Origin: Echiichthys vipera
Taxonomy: Eukaryota; Chordata; Actinopteri; Perciformes; Trachinidae
Direction: 5' to 3'
Assembly: GCA_963691815.1 (NCBI GenBank)
Contig: OY829662.1
Span: forward strand, 4,548,679 to 4,612,678
Length of the DNA stretch: 64,000 bases
This document shows positions 56,740-64,000 of the stretch, piece after piece; position 1 is the first letter of the stretch, and every line of letters begins with the position of its first letter. Under the pieces are notes generated by a model, which saw only the letters and a list, made by a program, of their open reading frames with translations, was not told the origin of the DNA and made no database searches. Position numbers and translations under genes: made by a program.

Positions 56740-56857
56740 GTTACGCCCCATCGATGTTGAGTTCATGAAGAGATTGGGAAAGATAGTGAGCATCGTGCCG
56801 GTCATCGCCAAAGCTGACACACTCACCATTGAGGAAAGACAGGAGTTCAAAGAGAGG
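56740..56857 (+). CDS. septin12: Septin exon: G4 (AKAD) base-specificity region
   Basis: Acceptor ttttgtttgcag at 56739, donor agagagg|gtgagg at 56858, 118 nt, phase 0 at the end. With AG from the preceding exon it reads RLRPIDVEFMKRLGKIVSIV then PVIAKADTLTIEERQEFKER. AKAD at residues 801-804 is the G4 motif that sets guanine specificity. VPVIAKADTLT is shared by the whole family. Confidence 0.98.
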
Positions 56858-57067
56858 GTGAGGGAACCCACATATATACACACAGTTAAAGCATGTTTTC
56901 TTTAGAGCACATACGTGTCCTCCAAATGACATTCTGACTGTGCAACATGAACAAAATCCGGTCTCTTGCTTGAGAAAATGGCCACTGCACCGCCTCAAAA
57001 TATAACCTTCAATGTAAACCACTCAGCCTGACCTGTTTGACCCGTGTTTAACTTGTCACTTTGACAG

Positions 57068-57163
57068 ATAAGGCAAGACTTAAAAGCCAATGGGATCCGT
57101 GTTTACCCGCAGAGAGAGTACGATGAAGATCCAGAAGAACGCATCCTCAACGACAGGATCAGG
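57068..57163 (+). CDS. septin12: Septin exon: helix after G4
   Basis: Acceptor actttgacag at 57067, donor atcagg|gtaacg at 57164, 96 nt, phase 0 at both ends. It encodes IRQDLKANGIRVYPQREYDE then DPEERILNDRIR. NGI-VYPQ-E-DED is the conserved pattern of SEPT3-group septins. Confidence 0.97.
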
Positions 57164-58146
57164 GTAACGTATCCACGTCTGTCATAAAGTCGAAGCAACG
57201 ACTGTTCAAAACTTAATCAAGGGGTGAACATCTTAAAAGTTCAGTCACACCCAGATTTTCTTTTTTTTGTCAGTATGAGGCGCGGTAGAAGCATTTTTTA
57301 ACATGTTTCTGTGTTCACTATCTTATCATATTGCCCTGTCCTGTAGAGGAACCCTGTGTCCAGATCTAGGTTTGAAACAGTTATTATTTTAGTTGATATT
57401 GTGCTCACATTGTAACCCTGACCCTAGCCTGCTGGGTCTGCGAGTGCACTGTACTTGATGAGAACTTGGAAGCAACAGGGTACACAGATACAATGCTCAC
57501 ACTGAGTGGGAGGTTAGGATCAAGGTCAATACGCGGGGGGCTCCTAACTCCTGGAAACTGTTTTTTCTTAGTTTACATTGAAATTGATAAAACCAAGTCA
57601 TTGCTAAAAAAAAAAGTCGGGAAAAAACGAATGACGAACTAAAATAAACGAGTACATTCAAATAAATGTTCGTAGTTGAACCCTTGTATAACCAAAGTGT
57701 TTTCACTGAGTTTGTATCCGTAGTGTGCCGATACTGTAGCTCTCACGTCTTATGATGAATGAATCTGACTGAGACATGTTCATGGGCGGCAGTAGCTTAG
57801 TCCATAGGTGACTTGGCTGGGAACAGGAGGGTCGCTGTTTCAAGTCCCTGTATGGAGCGTGGACTGGTGGCTGGAGAGGTGCCAGTTCATCTCCTGGGCA
57901 CTGTCGAGGTGCTGTTTAGCAAGGCACTGAACCCCCAACTGCTCGGGGCGCCGGTCATTGGCAGCCCCCTCGCTCTAACATCTCTCCATTAGTTGCAAGG
58001 ATATAGGTCCTGTCTGTGCATGTGTGTGTATTTCGGGCCTGTGTGTGTGTAAAATGAAAAAAAACAGAGTGAAAATTGAATTTCCCCATTGCTTCTTCTT
58101 CTTCTTCTTCTTCTTCTTCTTCTTCTTCTTCATACTGTGTGTCCAG
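57164..58146 (+). other. septin12: Septin intron, ~1 kb, occupied at its 3' side by a SINE
   Basis: The 3' third is a complete SINE whose (CTT)n tail abuts the acceptor. Confidence 0.9.
57784..58130 (+). mobile_element. tRNA-derived SINE, copy 2, plus orientation
   Basis: Full-length relative to 18641-18981. It has the head gggcggcagtagcttagtcc, a degenerate B box gtttcaagtccc, the body ctggagaggtgccagttcat and ctcggggcgccggtcattgg, then tttcgggcctgtgtgtgtgt. The LINE-like portion of the tail is shortened (gaatttccccattg). The (CTT)n tail runs 58092-58130 and stops 16 bases before the acceptor AG of the next septin exon. Confidence 0.92.
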
Positions 58147-58243
58147 GAAAGCATTCCCTTCGCTGTGGTGGGAACCGACAAGGAGCACCAGGTGAATGGA
58201 AACAAGGTGCTGGGACGGAAAACAAAGTGGGGAATCATTGAAG
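58147..58243 (+). CDS. septin12: Septin exon: septin-unique element, first part
   Basis: Acceptor ctgtgtgtccag at 58146, donor gaag|gtaaag at 58244, 97 nt, phase 0 at the start and phase 1 at the end. It encodes ESIPFAVVGTDKEHQVNGNK then VLGRKTKWGIIE. The sequence around VLGRKTKWGIIEVEN is the septin-unique element used in filament assembly. The GRKT-WG pattern is diagnostic. DKEHQVNG is closer to SEPT12 (D-EHLVNG) than to SEPT9 (DHEYQVNG). Confidence 0.98.
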
Positions 58244-59049
58244 GTAAAGCATCAGTTCAACATCAGTGTTCACACCTGCAATAACATTTACTTCTGTAAT
58301 GTATACTGTATACAGATAGTGATCTAATCTTGGCAAAGCGGTTGAAGAGGCGGCTTTAACGACTGTAGCAGCTGCCTCTAACCACAACAATCTGTGACGA
58401 TGGTGATATTTCTTCCAGTGTTTTACTGTATACACCCCCTGGCCACACGTGTGCATACTGTTACTTTGTCTACATTTGAAGTGTAATTACGGCGCAAAAT
58501 CATCCCATGGTATTTTTTGGCACTTACATACATCAAATAAGCCATCGAGACAGTTTTTTCCGTCTATAAGCTATTTATAGGGATTTCCTGGAGAGTAGCT
58601 AACAACAGGACGTGGCTAACACTGATTAGCTTGGGGCAGTACGGTGAAGGCATTGTGTTAAATAATAAATTCCTTGATTAATAATCCTAAAAACCGTGAA
58701 ACAGTGATATTTTCTCTGATAATAATTGTGATATCAAAATCTATTATCATCACATCCGTAGCATTATCACAGAAAGTTGTGTTCTTCACTTTTCCGACAC
58801 AGCCGCGGCCTGTGAGATGACACACACTGACGTTTTATACTCTGCTCATGTACAGCCGGTTAGACCTCCCATCAGACTTCTCCATTTTAATCATTTTAAT
58901 TGTTGCCAAATTGGGTCATGTGATATTTAATTAGACCTACCGATACATGCGTCTGATAGTTTAACACAATGCCATATTTTTCTCTGAATGAGTTTATTTG
59001 TACAATTCAATAATAAATAAATTAAATATATCTTTGTATCTTTCCACAG
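58244..59049 (+). other. septin12: Septin intron, 0.8 kb
   Basis: Contains half of inverted-repeat element B (58478-58656). Acceptor ctttccacag at 59049. Confidence 0.85.
58478..58656. mobile_element. Inverted-repeat element family B, half copy 3
   Basis: Shares aaaatcatcccatggtattt, acatcaaataagccatcgag and gattagcttggggcagtacg with copies at 25970 and 41949. Only one arm is present, so the palindrome is lost. Confidence 0.75.
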
Positions 59050-59101
59050 TCGAAAATGTGGCACACTGTGAGTTTGCCAACCTGAGAGATCTACTCATCA
59101 G
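59050..59101 (+). CDS. septin12: Septin micro-exon: septin-unique element, second part
   Basis: A 52-nt exon, acceptor tttccacag at 59049, donor atcag|gtgagt at 59102. It encodes VENVAHCEFANLRDLLI and the first bases of Arg. VEN-AHCEF-LRDLLIR matches human SEPT12 (VENMAHCEFPLLRDLLIR) more closely than SEPT9 (VENTTHCEFAYLRDLLIR). Confidence 0.97.
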
Positions 59102-59600
59102 GTGAGTTTGTCTGTGCTGCTACACTCATAGGACACCTTTAAGGGACCACTACGATGTTCAAGTGAAGGGTCATGGAACAAACAGTAGCTAATGGCTAAC
59201 CTGACTCGCCGGATGGTCTGTTACACAGAACCATCTGACAGGGTTGGTTCACTAGAATCTGATTGTGAAAGAGCAGCCACATTCAAAACAAACCTGTCAG
59301 GTGATTTGACGGACCATCTGTTTGAAGAAGAGAGAAAACAATGAAGGAAAAACTAATGCTATTTTAGCATCTAAGCTAACCTCTTTAGGAGCCACCCTTG
59401 TTGCCACTCATGCTGTCATCATCCCCAGCTCCCCCTTCAACTGGCAGTAGCTCCTTACAGGACACTGATTGGCCAGTCCAATGTCAATGAACCCAGACAC
59501 ATTACTTTGATAAGATGGATTTTTCGTGTTACTTGTGTACGTGATTCTCGCGTGATCTTGTGTTATCGCCAGAATTTGGCAGCTGTGCAAGGTAAGCTAA

Positions 59601-59790
59601 ATCAGAATCAGAAAACCTTTAATGTCCCACAGACGGGGAAATTCTTTTGTCACAGCAGCAACAGAATATGACAAAATAAGGTAAAAAAATAGCAAAAATA
59701 GATAAAAAATAGCAAAAATAAGCAATAAAGTTACATTTAAAAAGGGAAGAAATAGAAAGAAAGGCAATTTCTGGCGGCCAAACCAAATAC
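59601..59790 (-). repeat. LINE/SINE tail fragment, minus orientation
   Basis: Aatcagaatcagaaaacctt then aatgtcccacagacggggaa is the reverse of an L2-like 3' tail. AT-rich aatagc/aaaaata units follow. Confidence 0.55.
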
Positions 59791-59974
59791 GGTTCTAATA
59801 CTGTAACCCTACCATGAAAATATTATCAGTGGTGAACAAAACACCTGTCCCTGAATCTATTTTAAAATTCATATACATTCAAAATGATGAAAATGTCTAT
59901 TGTAAATATTTTTGTATATTTATGCCTCTGTGTCGGCAATAGCCGCAGCTGTAGGCTCTATGCTTTTGGGTGGT

Positions 59975-60095
59975 TGGTCCATCCGACTCTTGCAAACGCA
60001 ATATCTTAGGATCGCCTAGAGGGATTTCTTTCAAATCTGGCACAAATGTCCACTTGGACTCAAGGAAGAACTGATAAGATTTTGGAGGTCAAAGT
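59975..60095 (+). repeat. Dispersed fish repeat fragment
   Basis: Contains gcaaacgcaatatcttagga, tcgcctagagggatttcttt and gtccacttggactcaagg, a phrase order abundant in teleost genomes. Family not assigned. Confidence 0.55.
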
Positions 60096-60548
60096 TGAGA
60101 TACTTTTCAGTACTTTACATCTGTTGAGTATTGAATTCACACAGAAGTGTACAAGATTAGGAAACACCATGTGGTTATTTCATATACTGTTTACTTATTG
60201 GATTACTAGAAAACATGCTTTACACTGGAGGTAAAAATTAGAGAACAAAGTCATAATACTTCATTTATTCTGATATATTGTTATTTTTGATTGTTCAGAA
60301 TTTGATAGAATATCCGCTGTGGCTATACCACTGCTGAACAAGCCTTTTTTTTTTTAAAGAACCAAGGCACTTCAACAGAAACCTTTATTTTGTGAAAGAA
60401 AATTAGAGAACAGTAACCATTGTGGCAGAAGAGAAGGCTTTGTAGTCACCTGGTCCAATGGGACTGTAATGGATTAACCTGAATCAGATCAATGGGCAGC
60501 AAAATCAATATCAAGTGTTCAATTTTTCTGTTTGTGTTTCTTGCAAAG

Positions 60549-60714
60549 GTCTCACCTGCAGGACCTGAAAGACGTGACACACAACATTCACTATGAGACC
60601 TACCGCGTACGACGGCTCAACGAGAGCAACATGAACTTCAGTGAACTGGGTCTGTCCACCCGGCCGCTGGAGAACGGAACTGCTGACACATGCGAAACAG
60701 AGAGCCACCTCTGA
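60549..60714 (+). CDS. septin12: Septin terminal exon: G-domain end and C-terminal tail
   Basis: Acceptor cttgcaaag at 60548, stop TGA at 60712-60714, 166 nt. It reads RSHLQDLKDVTHNIHYETYR then VRRLNESNMNFSELGLSTRP and a short acidic tail ending in TCETESHL. There is no C-terminal coiled coil, as expected for the SEPT3 group, which lacks the heptad region of SEPT2, 6 and 7 group proteins. SHLQDLKD-THNIHYE-YRV-RLNES agrees with SEPT12. SEPT9 has THMQNIKDITSSIHFEAYRV. The last four residues ESHL fit a class I PDZ ligand (S/T-x-hydrophobic). Confidence 0.97.
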
Positions 60715-61280
60715 TCTGCACATCGGTCTCCTTATTCCTGCACCTGCCAGAGGAATGCTGATGCTCTTCAGCCAATCAGAACGAGGGATGTGAAAAAGAA
60801 AGCCACTTCTTTTTTTTTCCCTCATAAAAAAATGAGATGGAGAATTTTTTTTTTTTATTATTATTGTTTTTCCGTTTTATTTTTTTTTCTTGTATGGGAC
60901 AAGCTAGTGGATTGTTTTTAAATGAGAAATTCTGTTTTTACACAATACATAAGAAATGCATCAAATACGGATGTATGTGAAAGAAATGTGAGCTCAATTA
61001 TTTTCTGGAAGGACGGTGACGTACACTGTATACAGGGCAGGGGAGCGCATGAGAGGAAACATTAACACAAGTCCCCCCAGTGGTGTCTAAGCATCTTCGT
61101 ATCGGCTGTATGAATTGTAAAGTATACGGCCAAAAGTATGTGGACAGCGCAGGCCTTATCACGCAGCATCATTGTTCAACCTCACTAATTCTCTTGTGTC
61201 TGAATGGGAGCAAATCCCTGCAGCGGGTTCAACATCTGGTGGGAAGACTTAAACCAGAAGAATTCCAGTGGTGTCAGCAC

Positions 61281-61327
<47 letters not shown>

Positions 61328-61530
61328 CTTTCAACCATGACATATGGGTGTCCTCGTGTTTTCTACAGATGTAGACTTTTTTTTTTAAAGCGCGTAGGCC
61401 GCATTTGAGTGCCAAAACAGTCGATAAATGTTGAATTTCTCCGCCCTCTGTCTCTTTTAAAGAGTAACTACACCTAAAAACATTTTGGAGCAATTGACTT
61501 CTATTTATTACTTGACACAGATCGAATAAA
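60715..61530 (+). other. septin12: Probable 3' UTR with candidate poly(A) signal
   Basis: T-rich stretches follow the stop (60808-60900). A CA repeat lies at 61284-61328. The first good AATAAA is at 61525-61530. A second possible signal is at 62163-62168. The true end cannot be decided from sequence alone. Confidence 0.5.
61284..61328. repeat. (CA)n in the probable 3' UTR
   Basis: About 20 units with one AAAC interruption. If transcribed it provides CA-rich RNA in the mature mRNA. Confidence 0.93.
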
Positions 61531-64000
61531 ACTAGTTATTATGTCATCAGTTGAGAACATAATGCACTAGTAGAAGTATTTACCTCACAATAGTGCTCAG
61601 TACTCCACCCAGTGGATAAAATGAGCATGTCCTTCATTTTGAGATCCAAACTTAATAGGGTAAGTCGTTAGTTACACACGATAAATGCTCAGCATGAAAT
61701 CCAATAGCTGAAGGTGTGTCATTGACTTTGCAAGAGCATGATCAAGTCTCATTCTCACATTTCACTGAGATCAGGTTTAGGATAGGGTAGTTGACGGGTG
61801 AAATGTATGCTACAGTTCTTTTTTTATAATTAGTTGCGTTTTTCATGTATGATATTTCAGTTTTTAGCGGATTTTATCCTATTACCTTCTGACTGCAACT
61901 CTGCAGTCCTGTGGCCAGAGGAAACATATTGGATGGGCTTCTGACTTCCCTGGGTGGGCCTCCTTTTTTTGTTTTTTTGTACATTACTCATTAAAAACAA
62001 TGGGTGTTAATAAGAATATTTCATTTCGTGAATTTGGGGACGGATCGATGAGGCTGCTGCACCTGTTGCGTTATGATCCTCTTGCAAGATTCACAGCGTT
62101 TTTCTGATGGGGTTTCCTTGCTTAGTCGATTTACGCATGCAGTATGCTTTTGTAATTTAGCCAATAAAACACTTCACAATGTTTTTTGTGCAAAATACGT
62201 TAACGATTTTGCACTTCCAACGCAATGAATCACACCTTAACAGCACCGCAAGAATGTGTAACAGTATAAAAACAACACAGTAAAGAAGAAATCGAGATAA
62301 CGGCACTGCACATATGTGTTGTTACTCTTATCTGAATCCATTCCAAATTTTCCTGCCTAAACACATCAATAGAACCACTCTACAAATATTATAGGAAACC
62401 ATCTGGAAAGCTTGTGATGCTCACATTAATTTAAACAAAGGATATAATGGGTGACAATGCAACAGTAATAACAAACCTCAGTGACCTAGTGGTGGGGTTG
62501 CTGCAGCACCCTCAGCATCTCTGCTTCTCATGGCTACGGTTGAGAGCAACCAGCTGTCGGACGTACATGGTGCATCACTCAACAGTAGTCCATGAATACT
62601 TTCCTCAGTACGCCGACTTTTAAAACTTTGCATCACACATTGACATGGAAGAGGCTTATAATTAGCTGCAAATATACTTGACTAGTCAATAGTCAGTAAC
62701 ACTTAGCCTGCATTTGATTTTACAGTCTTTATGTGGACATGGCAATGTACCTCCTACAGTCTTTCTATCAAGAATCCACTGACAGAGACCCGGCCAATCG
62801 CATTTTCATGAAACATGACATCATCAACCCCGCCACCTGCCGAGACAATATCTCGTGATCAAGTTCAACAAAGTTAAACTCAACGTGAAGCTTTGTTACC
62901 AAAAGCAACTATTTTATTCACTTGTTCGCTCGCACCAAATCGAAGTGACCAGGAGGCGAATGTTTATCATGTGCAACTAATTTTACCTAAAGACTTCTCC
63001 CAATTCCTCAGTAAAAGTTGGCCTCTCTTGGTCTTGGACACTCTTAGTGTTATTTAGTAGTCCTCCTAGTGGTGATATAACATGTTGTGTAAATGCGGGC
63101 CCTGGTACTTATCCTTTGAAGTGTGTCACTGCCCTGTTGCAGTGATGCCCCTGTGTACTGACACCCTGGAGTACACTCAGACCTTACTGCAGAGAGAAGT
63201 TAGACCACTAGAGGTCAGCAGAAACCAACATTTGACAAAAATGTGCTTTAGTGCCATCATGTGATAAGGTGTGTAATTGGTTGTTTTCTCTCCACCTGGT
63301 GTCAGCAGGGTAGAGCTTCTTTGAGTCTCGCCAGACTCCTTCCCTTATTCTGTGTTTCAATGGAGCTGATCACACAATCGCACACTGGGTATTGCATTTT
63401 TAGATTGATCCACATTAGTGTGAGCATTGCCTTCATTGTATCTTCGTTATCCAGCATGGGCCGTGTTCAGCCATGTCAGTATACTCTGTAATGATTCATT
63501 GGTTGTCTATTGTGCTTCAGTGACAATTTGCAGGATATTCCTTCAGTAATATGTCTTCTTCCATTTCTGCATTTACAATTCAGATTCAAAACATTTAAAA
63601 AGAAGATGTTATCCGAGGACACCTATGTAAGCATGCTTTCTCTGTGCACATTCCTAATGTCTGCCAGTCCTCTGCTGTTGTTCACTGAGCAGCTGGAGCT
63701 GGAGTTTGACCTTCTGTGCCTTGGTTTTGCGTTTATCTGTGATGGAAATACTAACATTTTCCATCATCATAGACATTTTCGCCACAGGGAAGCAGGTACA
63801 CAACAGTGTGTAGAAGTGTAATGTTGACTCAGACACGTTAAACTCAGTTATCAAAATATCAAAACCCAGTAGTGCTCGACTTTCTGGCTGCAGACCGGAA
63901 ACGGACCATGGAACATTTGCCGCAAAAACCATAAAAAACACATACTTGTGTTGGCTATTATAGGCTTAATGTGGTATAATCATTGCATCTTTTCTCATTT
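61531..64000. other. Region downstream of the septin gene, nothing recognised
   Basis: Unique-looking AT-rich sequence. Open frames of 60-103 codons (for example 63510-63821 plus and 63941-63654 minus) show no family motif. No neighbouring gene could be identified. Confidence 0.45.

Larger units (their letters stand above)
59102..60548 (+). other. septin12: Last septin intron, 1.4 kb
   Basis: Contains an L2-like tail fragment (aatcagaatcagaaaacct, 59601-59660) and, at 59970-60095, a common fish repeat (tcttaggatcgcctagaggg, then tccacttggactcaagg). Acceptor gtttcttgcaaag at 60548. Confidence 0.85.

Noticed and set aside
63510..63941. Overlapping 95-103 codon frames near the window end
   Set aside because: No motif, no supporting splice signals, both strands open by chance.

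Overview
The window is vertebrate nuclear DNA, almost certainly from a ray-finned (teleost) fish. The signs are intron-exon structure with GT-AG boundaries, very long CA/GT microsatellites, and many short DNA-transposon, SINE and LINE relics of the kinds that crowd teleost introns. No bacterial-type operon, CRISPR array, rRNA or tRNA gene was seen.

One gene accounts for essentially all supported coding sequence. It is a plus-strand septin of the SEPT3/9/12 group. Ten exons can be joined with exact phase agreement: 9766-11334, 44860-45273, 47294-47422, 54597-54678, 54855-54992, 56740-56857, 57068-57163, 58147-58243, 59050-59101 and 60549-60714 (stop TGA 60712-60714). They encode 953 residues plus an N-terminus that lies outside the window or was not recognised. 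The first visible exon encodes a 523-residue Ser/Pro-rich, probably disordered head that begins like the long head of vertebrate SEPT9 (ALKRSF...). The GTPase core and C-terminus instead look most like SEPT12 (VGIEAVLDQ near the start; SHLQDLKDVTHNIHYETYR near the end). I therefore call it septin12-like and flag the mixed signature. A candidate alternative first exon (ATG 39455, donor 39465) sits inside the 33.5-kb intron and would give a short isoform without the large head.

Layout: 1-9765 is intron or upstream sequence holding two MITEs, the edge of a third repeat and long GT/CA tracts. 9766-11334 is the large head exon. 11335-44859 is a huge intron with a 27-bp minisatellite, a tRNA-type SINE, Harbinger-like and hAT-like MITEs, LINE ends and many CA/GT tracts. 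44860-60714 holds the septin core exons. The introns between them carry CA repeats immediately after two donors, relics of two hAT-type transposases, and a SINE whose (CTT)n tail lies just before the acceptor of exon 58147. 60715 to about 61530 is the probable 3' UTR. 61531-64000 has no recognisable gene.

There is no multi-gene system here. The interest lies in the septin gene's modular phase-1 exons, the hybrid SEPT9/SEPT12 character, and the way mobile elements and simple repeats sit on its splice sites. All similarity statements come from recalled family motifs and not from a database search.
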